A DNA stretch of 64,000 nt, taken from contig JABIGF010000019.1 in NCBI GenBank assembly GCA_018650285.1, forward strand, positions 1-64,000, read 5' to 3'. The stretch's first letter is position 1. Every line of letters begins with the position of its first letter. The DNA is from Methanobacteriota archaeon. Its GTDB lineage: Archaea; Thermoplasmatota; Poseidoniia; Poseidoniales; Thalassarchaeaceae. Position numbers and translations under genes: made by a program. The notes under the pieces were generated by a model that saw only the letters and a program-made list of their open reading frames with translations, ran no database searches and was not told the DNA's origin. This document shows positions 55,208 through 64,000 of the stretch, piece by piece.

Positions 55208-56227
55208 ATGAGGCGAACTCGTGGCCACGCTGAAAACGCGGTCAGCGAAATCCTCGGAGTGACCATGCTTTTGGCAATGGTCGTCACTGTCATAGGCGGT
55301 GTTTTCGTCCTTCTTGGCCCATTTATGGACGATATCAGCGACAATCGAGAATGGTCTTCAGGCTCAGTTGCTGCTACTCAACTAAATGACCGAATATTAA
55401 TTGCAGCCCAAACACCAGAGGGGAGTGGGCTTGTTCAACAAAACGCCCAAATTTCTCGCTCCATGGACTCTTTAAGAGATGCAGAAATATGGCAAGTCCA
55501 AGCCGATTTGAATGGTTTCGACCGAACCATTGTCAGCCTCTACGGCGATTCGTTGATAGTTTCAAGCCTCAACCGTACCGCTTCTATCGTTCATCTTTCA
55601 GATGCTAATTCAAACCAAACATTGAGCCTAACAAACGGCTCGGGCAACTTTACAATTTCAGGATTATCTGGAAACATTTTCATAGACATAGAAGATATTC
55701 ACGGCGCTATTTCACATCGTTTTGTGGAAGTTTCTCTTGACGGGATTCGAATGAAGAATATTATGACAGACGGAGATTATTCTGTTGATCTTATCAATGG
55801 TGGAAGAATTGAAAAATTACCAAAACAACCTGTGGCAGTAAAACAATTCCCACGCCTAAACACCGACCTTCTGCTTGATGGGACCCCTAGAGTTTCACTT
55901 ATCCTACTTGACTTGGATATCTCCTCCACAGCAAGCCGGCACATGACCAATGTCCACATTGATTCCAACGGCCAACAGACTCTTTTCAATGAAGAAGCAC
56001 GAAATCTAATTATTGATGTCGAAATCGCAGGAGACCCATCAATCTCGCCACAATATGCGCACCACTGGACAGGAGATTACAATCTCTTTTTGACAGGTGA
56101 TTCTGTTGAAGATTACCATGGATTTGGACCGTATGGACGCCTTTCAGGACTTGATGGAATGACACTATATCCTACTGACCCTCCATTCGAACTTCTAGTT
56201 AGTTTACAATCGGTGGTGATATACTGA
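55208..56227 (+). CDS. Archaeal type IV pilin-like protein (first of three)
   Basis: 339 aa. The N-terminus is a class III signal peptide: basic MRRTRGHAEN, then the hydrophobic core AVSEILGVTMLLAMVVTVIGG, the pattern of archaeal pilins (VSxxIGVxLM). It would be cut by a PibD/EppA-type prepilin peptidase and leave the core helix for filament assembly. The remaining about 300 residues are beta-rich and secreted; this is large for a major pilin, so a minor or tip subunit is possible. Its stop overlaps the next start (TGATG). Confidence 0.82.
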   Translation: MRRTRGHAENAVSEILGVTMLLAMVVTVIGGVFVLLGPFMDDISDNREWSSGSVAATQLNDRILIAAQTPEGSGLVQQNAQISRSMDSLRDAEIWQVQADLNGFDRTIVSLYGDSLIVSSLNRTASIVHLSDANSNQTLSLTNGSGNFTISGLSGNIFIDIEDIHGAISHRFVEVSLDGIRMKNIMTDGDYSVDLINGGRIEKLPKQPVAVKQFPRLNTDLLLDGTPRVSLILLDLDISSTASRHMTNVHIDSNGQQTLFNEEARNLIIDVEIAGDPSISPQYAHHWTGDYNLFLTGDSVEDYHGFGPYGRLSGLDGMTLYPTDPPFELLVSLQSVVIY

Positions 56228-58437
56228 TGCGCCGACGATTTGATGATGATGCTGTTTCAGCAGCAATCGCAACGGTCCTCCTCTTTGCTGGAGTCTTAGC
56301 CATCATTTCGGGGATGATGGTAACTATCACTCCGGTCATTAATGAAAAACATGGTTCAATTGAACGTCAAGCAATGGCTGGGCAGATGGCTGATTTAGCA
56401 GAAGAGACTGTTCGCATCTCAGAAACTGGGCTCCCAGGTGATTCCGCCACCATGCAAATTCGCCCACATAGTGGCGAATTAGGTTGGGACTTTACCCGTG
56501 GAGGGACTTGGTATTCTGTCTCATTCACCGAAGAGGGGAGTTTCCGCCTTGATGATTTGCTTGATTTAGATGACCTTACTAGAATTAGATACCCAGATAG
56601 TGAAGTTTCAGCAGCGTGCTTCTCCGACCTACGTGCTAGCGAAGAATCTCTCTGGAACTACCGACTCCCATCCCTTAGTGGCACTGTTATTGCAACACCT
56701 GTAACCACCCTACAACAACCACTTTACACAACTAGTGTAACCTTGACTAGTGATGGCGACTCTACGCCATTCACTCTAACACCTGGTATGTCAATGGCTA
56801 GTACAACAAATGGAGATAGTTGGCTAACTTCAGACGGGCCTCTCAAAGTTCTCTTCTTGCGCGGTACCGCCGGCGCAACAATGGTTGAACCGGATATCAA
56901 TAATCCTACAGATGGCAAAGGTCGAGCTTGGACGATCCCATTGCCGACAGGAGATGTTAGCCTCCATCTAGTCACATCAGGATTAGCAACTGTTAGTTGG
57001 GATTCTATTTCTGCATCGGGCACAGAGAGCACCAGTGATGATTCTTCTTGGAATCTTGATTTCACTGCTACTGCAGGAGATGTAATGTCTGTACAATCAA
57101 GCGCCCCTGCTCATCTGATGATGACGTGGGGTTCAGGAGCAGGGGCAACTGTTTGGCCTGATGATGGAGGTAGTGGAATTGGTGTCAGCCATACTCTACC
57201 TGCGGCGGCAGGAAGTTTACTAATTGAAAATGCAGCAACATCTTCAGTTGCTGTCCAAGTTGATGGGCTTTTCAATACCGTCCCGGCTCAAGGTTCGACT
57301 AGAATTTCTTGGCCGGCTCAATCCAAACAGGTTGTATCCACTGGCCCAGTAACAATTCATTGGCTTTCAGAAGATACCAGCAACCGTCACCGTACTGGCT
57401 CACTAGAAATGATTCCAGCACTTGACACCGGCCGTTCAAGTGGACTTGCATACTCGTATGCTACACCGACATCTGCAGGAGATGAATTAGTTCTAATTCA
57501 GCCCGCAAGCCCCGAAACATCACTGACAATACTAGGAGACCTTAGTGGCAATCAATCAGCCCAAGTCGTATTCAATGCAACAAGCCAAAACCATATAGCA
57601 ACGCTTTCTTCAACTGCATCTAGTCTAGTAAGAACGGCAATCAACAGTACTGATTTCCTTGAAGATGCACCTTACCGCATCATCTCAGTCGCAGGAGATG
57701 ATGGGATGATGGAAATCCGCCATGATGGGAATGAAAGATGCGTCCCTATTGGCTACCGCGCCTCAGGCTGGATTGAAATCACACTCCCGTGGAAAGATAT
57801 GTCACAATCATCTGATGTGAATATCATGCTTGCATGGATTGATGGCACCCACCCACTCGGGATTGAAGTCTCACTATACGGCCCCGGAGAAGGTGCCCCT
57901 CACGACACACTTGCCTCCGCATGGGGTGCACATCTACCGCGATTGAACTACCGTTTTGAAAGTTCAATATCAGGTATGGAGATAGGATACCGAGGGGGAT
58001 TTGTTGGCACCAACCACCCAGAGTATCAAGCAGATGTCCTCACCTTACCACCAGCGCGTGAGGGACCAGGCCCAAGATTAGCCGTAACAATACCTCTGAC
58101 AATGCCTGACGGGAGTTCATCCCTAGGAAATAGCGGGGTTGACATGACTGTTGAATTGAACCAGCGTGAACAATTAGTATCTATACAAGCACACGAAATT
58201 CGTCGCGGTTGGGATGGGCCATATGGTGCTGCAATTGCTGCTGAATCGTCTCAAGAATTAGCATTCAGTGCTGACTGGTTGACTTTCCCCGGCCGTATTG
58301 ACTTGTTAGACGATTATGTCGGCTGGGTTCAATTGACTCATTCTAGCCCAGAGGCGGTATACCACGCCTCGGGAGAGCCGATAATGTTCAACTTGCAATT
58401 GAGTCAATTGACAATCGTAACGGAGATCGTTTCATGA
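56227..58437 (+). CDS. Very large pilin-like protein (second of three)
   Basis: 736 aa. The N-terminus MRRRFDDDAVSAAIATVLLF continues into AGVLAIISGMMVTITPVI, again a class III pilin-like core after a short charged head, followed by a helical spine (QAMAGQMADLAEETVRIS). The rest is a long beta-rich, Ser/Thr/Gly-rich ectodomain of about 650 residues without a recognised enzyme motif. The size suggests a filament tip or adhesin subunit; that is inference. It overlaps the neighbouring genes at both ends (TGATG and ATGA), so the three products are made together. Confidence 0.75.
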   Translation: MRRRFDDDAVSAAIATVLLFAGVLAIISGMMVTITPVINEKHGSIERQAMAGQMADLAEETVRISETGLPGDSATMQIRPHSGELGWDFTRGGTWYSVSFTEEGSFRLDDLLDLDDLTRIRYPDSEVSAACFSDLRASEESLWNYRLPSLSGTVIATPVTTLQQPLYTTSVTLTSDGDSTPFTLTPGMSMASTTNGDSWLTSDGPLKVLFLRGTAGATMVEPDINNPTDGKGRAWTIPLPTGDVSLHLVTSGLATVSWDSISASGTESTSDDSSWNLDFTATAGDVMSVQSSAPAHLMMTWGSGAGATVWPDDGGSGIGVSHTLPAAAGSLLIENAATSSVAVQVDGLFNTVPAQGSTRISWPAQSKQVVSTGPVTIHWLSEDTSNRHRTGSLEMIPALDTGRSSGLAYSYATPTSAGDELVLIQPASPETSLTILGDLSGNQSAQVVFNATSQNHIATLSSTASSLVRTAINSTDFLEDAPYRIISVAGDDGMMEIRHDGNERCVPIGYRASGWIEITLPWKDMSQSSDVNIMLAWIDGTHPLGIEVSLYGPGEGAPHDTLASAWGAHLPRLNYRFESSISGMEIGYRGGFVGTNHPEYQADVLTLPPAREGPGPRLAVTIPLTMPDGSSSLGNSGVDMTVELNQREQLVSIQAHEIRRGWDGPYGAAIAAESSQELAFSADWLTFPGRIDLLDDYVGWVQLTHSSPEAVYHASGEPIMFNLQLSQLTIVTEIVS

Positions 58438-58910
58438 AACGCGAAAGAGAATTTCTTCGTGACACTGTTGCAGCGGCAACAGAAATTGGATATGTGCTAA
58501 CTTTCCTTCTTGGTTTGTCATTTATGTCATTTTTCAGCGTTTGGACTTGGGAAATGCAGGATTCCCGTGGTGATGTTTGGATGGAGCAAGCGATGGAAGA
58601 GAACCTAGATTCTGTCGCAGCAGCAGTTGAAAGAGCAGATATGGCAAGTCGCCTTGATGGCAATATCACATATGCTGAACCAGTTGAATTGCTATTGTCA
58701 ACCGCTGTAAATTTAGAATTCAAAATGTTACTAACCGATAGTGGAATCACTATGCAAGATAAAGGCCTAACAATGGTATCTACTAGAGATATTTCTGCTG
58801 CAGGAACTGCAGGGCATTCAGGAGAAATTGAATTGGCTGGAATAGAACAGGTTTGGGTAGTTCTGCAAAACGGAGTAATCACCCTAACTACTAGCCAACC
58901 AGGCGTCTGA
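58434..58910 (+). CDS. Small pilin-like membrane protein (third of three)
   Basis: 158 aa. A charged head (MKREREFLRD) is followed by TVAAATEIGYVLTFLLGLSFMSFFSVWTW and an amphipathic helix (VWMEQAMEENLDSVAAAVERAD), then a small beta domain ending VWVVLQNGVITLTTSQP. This head-helix-beta layout matches the minor pilin-like genes found in clusters in Halobacteria. ATGA overlap with the preceding gene. No secretion ATPase or PilC-like membrane gene is in the window, so assembly must depend on genes elsewhere. Confidence 0.72.
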   Translation: MKREREFLRDTVAAATEIGYVLTFLLGLSFMSFFSVWTWEMQDSRGDVWMEQAMEENLDSVAAAVERADMASRLDGNITYAEPVELLLSTAVNLEFKMLLTDSGITMQDKGLTMVSTRDISAAGTAGHSGEIELAGIEQVWVVLQNGVITLTTSQPGV

Positions 58911-58924
58911 TTCTCAAAGAGAAA

Positions 58925-61444
58925 TCATCCCATGAGGGCGCGATGAACTTTAGCCTGAATATCTCGCATTCTATCATTTGCTCCCAGTTCTCTAAACACT
59001 GTGAGAGAGCGTTGCAAATATTCCATGCGGCGGCTCTTATCTGGTGCCGCCTCTCCAAGACGAGCAAGCAATTCACCAATCAACATCCTGTAATCATGAG
59101 ATTCTGCCAATGAGAGAGCATCACGATAGCATTCCATTGCTTCTTCACGCCGCCCAGAATCAACCAAAACCTCACCCAATAGTAGAGTAATTTCCACTTC
59201 TGCATGGTGGTCAGTTTCCTCTGATAATCCTTCAAGAGCACCGGTGTAATGGTGCAATGCAAGTTCTGGGTCACCAGTTTTTGAATAGTATCGACCTAAC
59301 ACACCTCTTGCCCGAGCGTGAAGAGCAGCATTCCCGCCCTCGGTGGTTACGTCATGGGCTAGGAAAGCATGTTCCTTAGCTCGGTCATTCTCACCCATTT
59401 CTAAAAAGGCAGATGCCAATTTAATACGTGATTCTACCAACTCAGGGTTATCTTCAGATTCCAGCAATTGTTCAACATTTGCATAGACTTCAAGTGCTCT
59501 TTTGTCATCTCTTTGCCTACGGTAAATGTACCCCATGTTGTTGTATGTTCTTGCCGCCCCTTTCGGGTCATTTAGTTTGATGAATGATTCAAGCGCTTCT
59601 TTGTGAAGGGTAAGTGCTTCATCGGCTTTGCCGATAGTAACGGAAATATCCGCAAGACTAGATTTAATACGCGCACGCATTAATTCTTCTTTTTTGCTTG
59701 AGCCAAGCATATCAATCGCTTCTTTGTAATTTGATTCTGCTCCAGCCCAATTACCCTGCATTGTGAGGATATTTGCCAACAATTCTAGAATAACTGTCCA
59801 CGCTTTGTCACCAACATCTTCTCTCTCAACAGCATCAAGAATTGAAAACAGTTCCATGTGCCCTGCGCTAATTAGGTTGGCACCAGTAGTTGCTAGTTCA
59901 TCCCCTAACTCTTTACTACCACCTGAATGTGATAGATGGAACAAAAATTCAACCTGTTCTTCGGGACGGTCTTTTCTTGTCCTATACCACTCAACTGCTC
60001 TAGCATGTAAGTCATGGTTTGTGGAAGTGTCAAGTGAACGTGTTAAAAATTCTCTAATCAAATCGTGTACATCATACATATCTGAGTCAGCCTGTCTTGC
60101 TAACCCTTTTTCGACTAAATCATCAAGTAAATTGGTTTCCAAGTCATGGCCACTTAATGCTTCAAGTGGCATCGGTTCACGGAATACTGCTAATGCGCCC
60201 AATAATCGCTTTTCAGAACCAGATAATTTACTGAAAATTTCTTTTTCAACATACATTTCAAGAGTTTCATAAAATGTCGTACCAATTGAACCCCTGTTAA
60301 TTAAATTTAGAACTAGTGGATGGCCCCTTGAAAGGCCGTAAATGTGCTGATAAGTGACTTCATCAACTGGCTCAAGAGAAGGTAATAGGTTTCTACAAGC
60401 ATCTCTATCTAATCCATCAAGTGGAACTACCAATGTAGTGATTTTTCCTTCCGCATCTTTTAGCGGAACTACAGACTTGAATGAACGCGAAAAGAGAATA
60501 AGACCTGTTTGATCTAAATCATCCATTCTCTGCGTTAATCCTCGAATAACAGCATAGAGGATATCGTCAGCGACTTTATGTAAATCGTCAATTACTATCA
60601 AAGTTGGAACATCTGTCAACGCATCAATAATCAAATCAACCGATAATTGAGGCGCCGGCACTGGAGTAGCTGCCAAATAATCAGACAGAGAATCATGACC
60701 TATTGCCGCTAGCCATTCTCCGCAAGCCTCCAAAAAGGCTCTAGAGCCCTCCCAATCTTGAACACGATGATAGAGCAAATTTCTCTTGTGTGTATACGAT
60801 TCAACCAACTTTCCGGCCAGCGCAGTCTTACCAATTCCAGCAATACCTGGGACAAGAATTGTTGTCGAACGTGCGTCTAGCAGGTCAATCATGGTCTTTA
60901 ATTCGGTATCTCTCCCGAAAAAACTACGCAAGCGTGGTAAATCTTCTAGAGATGTCACCAATTGTTTCTCAACATGTTTGGATAAATCCCTTTCAATTAA
61001 TTCTGGATTTAAGGGGCGCAAATCAACTAGGCCGCTATCATCCATGTAACGAATGATATCAACTGAACGAATAGGGAACGGTGAACTCTCTATCGCCTTT
61101 GATAGTGTAGTGTTTGTTGTAGTCCCATCTTGGCCAATTAGACGTAGTGGGTGGTCTGCTAACCTCTCCCATGTCTCTTCAGCAACAATCATTCCAGAAT
61201 CGGTAAGGAAGTATGCCTTTCTTTTTCTTGTCACACCTGTAACGTGAGTCTGCCTTTCTATCAGCAACCCTTGGTCCTTCAAGCCTGCAATTGCTCTAGG
61301 GACGTTACTGCGCGCTATGGCGACTGCATTTGCAATCCCCATCTGAGAAAGTGAAAAGGGTACTTCCACCTTACTAGAATAATCACCAAAATCGCGCAAA
61401 TGCAGCAAAATTCTCTCTTGCACACCTGGTTTTGCAACAACCAT
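58925..61444 (-). CDS. Winged-helix / STAND ATPase / TPR signal-transduction protein
   Basis: 839 aa. Residues 1-100 are a winged helix-turn-helix (FSLSQMGIANAVAIARSNVP, RAIAGLKDQGLLIERQ, with a basic wing RKRKAYFL). Residues about 170-400 form a STAND NTPase (FFGRDTELKTMIDLL, P-loop LVPGIAGIGKTALAGKL, Walker B TLIVIDDLHKVAD, SRGHPLVLNLI as the GxP segment). Residues about 500-830 are TPRs (for example YNNMGYIYRRQRDDKRALEVYANVE). The layout resembles MalT/AfsR-type regulators in which an inducer switches ATP binding and oligomerisation. It lies beside the pilin-like operon, convergent with it, so regulation of surface genes is a guess. Confidence 0.88.
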   Translation of the reverse strand: MVVAKPGVQERILLHLRDFGDYSSKVEVPFSLSQMGIANAVAIARSNVPRAIAGLKDQGLLIERQTHVTGVTRKRKAYFLTDSGMIVAEETWERLADHPLRLIGQDGTTTNTTLSKAIESSPFPIRSVDIIRYMDDSGLVDLRPLNPELIERDLSKHVEKQLVTSLEDLPRLRSFFGRDTELKTMIDLLDARSTTILVPGIAGIGKTALAGKLVESYTHKRNLLYHRVQDWEGSRAFLEACGEWLAAIGHDSLSDYLAATPVPAPQLSVDLIIDALTDVPTLIVIDDLHKVADDILYAVIRGLTQRMDDLDQTGLILFSRSFKSVVPLKDAEGKITTLVVPLDGLDRDACRNLLPSLEPVDEVTYQHIYGLSRGHPLVLNLINRGSIGTTFYETLEMYVEKEIFSKLSGSEKRLLGALAVFREPMPLEALSGHDLETNLLDDLVEKGLARQADSDMYDVHDLIREFLTRSLDTSTNHDLHARAVEWYRTRKDRPEEQVEFLFHLSHSGGSKELGDELATTGANLISAGHMELFSILDAVEREDVGDKAWTVILELLANILTMQGNWAGAESNYKEAIDMLGSSKKEELMRARIKSSLADISVTIGKADEALTLHKEALESFIKLNDPKGAARTYNNMGYIYRRQRDDKRALEVYANVEQLLESEDNPELVESRIKLASAFLEMGENDRAKEHAFLAHDVTTEGGNAALHARARGVLGRYYSKTGDPELALHHYTGALEGLSEETDHHAEVEITLLLGEVLVDSGRREEAMECYRDALSLAESHDYRMLIGELLARLGEAAPDKSRRMEYLQRSLTVFRELGANDRMRDIQAKVHRALMG

Positions 61445-61511
61445 TTACATTACCCCAATATCTCAATTTGTCCTCTAACCATTAATAAGTTCAGTATTAC
61501 TGATTCAATAA

Positions 61512-64000
61512 CTATTGGTCTGGTATCCATTGATTTGTTTCAGGATCCCACTTCCATCCAGGATAGGTTGGCTGTGGTTCTGCTACTGGCGCCGGCGCAG
61601 GCGCCGGCGTTGCTGCAACTGCTGGTGTTTGATTGGCTTGTCCCCATGCGTATGTGTCCTCTTCGACAACTTCTTCCTCAATGAAAGAAGGATCAGGTTC
61701 CTCTTCAAATTCTACAAAGAAGAACATGAAGACTGCTCCGAGTGCTGCCAAAGTAATCACTGCAAGAATTGCCCAAACAATCCATCCCAGCCCACTACTA
61801 CCATCTGCTGCACCTACTTGCACATCGAGTGTTTGACCAGTATTTTCACCATCATACTCAAATTTGACAGAATTCATACCGTTCTCCAATTTAGTCCCTT
61901 GAACTTCAATAGTCCAAACGCCGTTATCTCCAACAATAGTGTTGTTAAGTCGCAAACCAGTGTTCCCTGAACGTGCAATGACCTCTACCCCAGGTCTTCC
62001 TTGTCCAGTGAAGATTACAGTTTGACTCTCGCCGAGTTCATCTATCCCATCAATTCTCTCAGCACTGAATGAAACCGCTCTTACAGTGAAATCCACATTC
62101 ATTGTGTATGCTGTAGAAGAGCCATCCTTTCCAACAAACTTCATTCCATCACAAGACCATAAATCCATATCAGGAGTGTGGAAAGACATTCCTACTGGGT
62201 CATATGTTGCTTTACCATGAATATCAATTGAAATTAGGTCAGCACACAACTCGTCGTGTTGCAAATCACCATTAGCAATGATTTCAGGGTCATCGAATAC
62301 ATCGTAGTCAATCATATCTCCATCTTCATCACTAAAATATGGAGCAAGTTGTATGCTACCGCCATTTCCACAACGGTCCAAAGCTTGACTGCCCTCTTCA
62401 CAGAAGATGATGACTTCACTTTCCCAACCTGAACTATTGAATACTGGGGCGCGATTATCTGCATCTGATGGATTATGGATAATCACCTCTACTTCGACCC
62501 AACCGCTGTATGAATGGCCATCAAACGAACGAGCGCTGATGAGGTAGTGGAAGTCATGAATCATGTTACTAGTATCCCAAGTAGTACTCCACAAACCATT
62601 TGCAGCAATTGATGTCACATATGGCGGAGCATTTGGTAACTCACGCATTCCATCCTGTGGATCACGAATACGGATTTCAACTCGGCTTACCTCGCCATCA
62701 GTATCGCGTGCGATACCGGAAATACCAGTATCTTCTGATGCCGTAATAACTTCGTCATTGTATGGTGCTAATAATGAAATCACTGGCTCTGCGTTACTGT
62801 TATCAATATCCAAAACAAGAGTCACGGACTGACAAGTATCAACTTCTTCCAAACAATAACCAGAATCAGAAGCCCAAATCACAAATGTCCAATCTTCACG
62901 TACCTTTGGCATAACAGAGAAATCCCATTCCCAAGACCATGTTGTCAGTGAACCAATAGGGTTGCCAAAACTATCAAGTGGGCGTGCAATTGATGTAGTC
63001 GTAGTAGCCCAAGTTGGACTTGACATACGGAAATGAATTTCCTGAATATCACTACCTAATGCGCCATTATACGCATCACTAGAACTACCTGAAAATACTA
63101 CTTTCCCAGAATTATGCATTGAACCATTAACAGGAGATGCAATATTGATAGTTGGAGGATTGGTGTTTAACTTGATGGTCTTAGTTACAATTGGACTGTA
63201 ATCTACACCATCATATGCACGGAAGTCAAATGTGTAATCACCTTCAGGTTGCTCTGACATATCATACTCAAAGTACCAATTCTTGAAAGGACGGTTATTA
63301 CGAGTCACTTCACCGTTTGAACCGCTGTTGTCAGTAGCATAGCGTACATCGTTCCATGAACTAGAATCTGGAGTCTTCACTTCGATTCTTTGCACCGCGC
63401 CCTGCTGCTCCCACTGGGCTTGTTCATCTGTTCCGAATACACCTGTCCCAACATTTCCATCCCAGGCATAACCTGTGAAGTTGATATTGCGAATGAACGA
63501 ATGACCATCACTTTGAGTAACCACAACAGTAGGATCCAAGTTTACCATTGATAGTGTGTCCTCGTAAGTACTTGTTAGATTAAATGAGGATTTGTGGTAA
63601 CCCTTACCAAACTTGTATGCTGTAACGAAATACTTTGATAATTCACGAGTCCCTGAACCTGTTGCGCAATCGGGATCTTCAGAATCATAAAGTAAATCTC
63701 CATCATTATCCATACCGTCAGCACAAGAATCTTCACCAACATCATCGGCAAATCCATCCGGATTATTTCCGTTACCTCTGATATCTAGGTGGAAATCTGA
63801 GGGTAGAGCAACCCATGGAGCGAATCCTTGAGAATCGGTTTTCATATTATACAAGTCATTTCCGTGTGCATCTTCTAGCATTATCGTTGCACCTGGGACT
63901 CGCACACCACCAACCGTTGCCCGAATACGAACAAGAGCGGCCTCTCTAACTTGAACGGACCAGATACTTGGTGATGCACCAGTTTCAATCTTTGAAAGAG
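61512..64000 (-). CDS. Large surface protein with Ig-like repeats and C-terminal anchor (5' end outside window)
   Basis: The reading frame is open to the right edge, so at least 829 residues are visible and the signal peptide is missing; the internal start at 63905 is not the true one. Visible parts include a carboxypeptidase-regulatory-like module (TIMLEDAHGNDLYNMKTDSQ), an acidic segment DGMDNDGDLLYDSEDPDC, several Ig/cadherin-like domains (NIASPVNGSMHNSGKVVFSG, EPVISLLAPYNDEVI), and a membrane helix (LGWIVWAILAVITLAALGAVFMFFF). The cytoplasmic tail is acidic, then Pro/Ala-rich, ending WKWDPETNQWIPDQ. A surface scaffold or receptor is likely. The short aromatic end resembles tails elsewhere in this window. 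Confidence 0.82.
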   Translation of the reverse strand, partial: LSKIETGASPSIWSVQVREAALVRIRATVGGVRVPGATIMLEDAHGNDLYNMKTDSQGFAPWVALPSDFHLDIRGNGNNPDGFADDVGEDSCADGMDNDGDLLYDSEDPDCATGSGTRELSKYFVTAYKFGKGYHKSSFNLTSTYEDTLSMVNLDPTVVVTQSDGHSFIRNINFTGYAWDGNVGTGVFGTDEQAQWEQQGAVQRIEVKTPDSSSWNDVRYATDNSGSNGEVTRNNRPFKNWYFEYDMSEQPEGDYTFDFRAYDGVDYSPIVTKTIKLNTNPPTINIASPVNGSMHNSGKVVFSGSSSDAYNGALGSDIQEIHFRMSSPTWATTTTSIARPLDSFGNPIGSLTTWSWEWDFSVMPKVREDWTFVIWASDSGYCLEEVDTCQSVTLVLDIDNSNAEPVISLLAPYNDEVITASEDTGISGIARDTDGEVSRVEIRIRDPQDGMRELPNAPPYVTSIAANGLWSTTWDTSNMIHDFHYLISARSFDGHSYSGWVEVEVIIHNPSDADNRAPVFNSSGWESEVIIFCEEGSQALDRCGNGGSIQLAPYFSDEDGDMIDYDVFDDPEIIANGDLQHDELCADLISIDIHGKATYDPVGMSFHTPDMDLWSCDGMKFVGKDGSSTAYTMNVDFTVRAVSFSAERIDGIDELGESQTVIFTGQGRPGVEVIARSGNTGLRLNNTIVGDNGVWTIEVQGTKLENGMNSVKFEYDGENTGQTLDVQVGAADGSSGLGWIVWAILAVITLAALGAVFMFFFVEFEEEPDPSFIEEEVVEEDTYAWGQANQTPAVAATPAPAPAPVAEPQPTYPGWKWDPETNQWIPDQ

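Noticed and set aside
56724-57065. Minus-strand ORFs inside the large pilin-like gene
   Set aside because: They are antisense to a long coupled coding frame and have no motif, ribosome site or neighbour.

Overview
The window reads as chromosomal DNA of a marine planktonic archaeon, most probably Marine Group II (Poseidoniales / Candidatus Poseidoniia, Thermoplasmata-related Euryarchaeota). The archaeal assignment rests on the archaeal-type genes: ArcS (archaeosine synthase), RNase P protein Rnp4 (Rpp21), type II GAPDH, UPF0201, archaeal S15, archaeal-type PheT and GltX, and archaeal class III (type IV pilin) signal peptides. The Marine Group II placement is inference. It rests on the many very large secreted or C-terminally anchored proteins, a secreted subtilase, paired Na+/H+ antiporters, and a 23S rRNA gene with no 16S gene upstream.

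Layout. 1-1.93 kb: 5' two thirds of a 23S rRNA gene (minus). 2.2-14.3 kb, minus: zinc-ribbon/TPR protein, NhaD-type and CPA1-type Na+/H+ antiporters, an adk-rnp4-CRM operon, a 1610-aa secreted subtilase, and type II GAPDH. 14.5-32.2 kb, mixed strands: a permuted glutamate-synthase-like protein, pheT, rnhB, gltX, a CBS protein, rpsO, arcS, and several signal-peptide proteins with one C-terminal membrane anchor. 32.2-36.4 kb: an accessory island beginning with AT-rich non-coding DNA and two tRNA-Arg genes, followed by a tightly coupled plus-strand operon. That operon holds a GNAT acetyltransferase, a C39/papain-like cysteine peptidase, a large protein with a possible methyltransferase-like segment, and several small unknowns. 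36.5-42.5 kb: dnaJ, a zinc-ribbon membrane protein, a GT2 glycosyltransferase, UPF0201, a pyroglutamyl-peptidase/Nudix fusion and two small membrane proteins. 42.5-54 kb: two giant surface proteins (about 1860 and 1910 aa), one with an EF-hand-like cytoplasmic tail and one built of thrombospondin type 3-like calcium repeats. 54.2-58.9 kb: an MBL-fold hydrolase and a three-gene operon of pilin-like proteins. 58.9-64 kb: a winged-helix/STAND ATPase/TPR regulator, and a surface protein cut by the window edge.

How it fits together. The core is a housekeeping translation/RNA set (23S, pheT, gltX, rpsO, arcS, rnp4, CRM, UPF0201, dnaJ) interleaved with a large exported complement that suits a particle- or protein-degrading heterotroph: subtilase, calcium-binding surface proteins, pilin-like proteins, pyroglutamyl peptidase and Na+ energetics.

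Most promising novelty. The island at 32.2-36.4 kb stands out. In its six larger ORFs I found every arginine codon to be AGA or AGG, unlike the flanking genes. It has stop/start-coupled genes with Shine-Dalgarno sequences, and it abuts two CGN-reading tRNA-Arg genes, one with an abnormal D arm. An Arg-codon-rich 26-codon ORF over a perfect hairpin precedes the tRNAs. Two unusual protein architectures also deserve attention: peptidase C15 fused to Nudix, and a GXGXG beta-helix placed in front of a degenerate GltB2-like domain.
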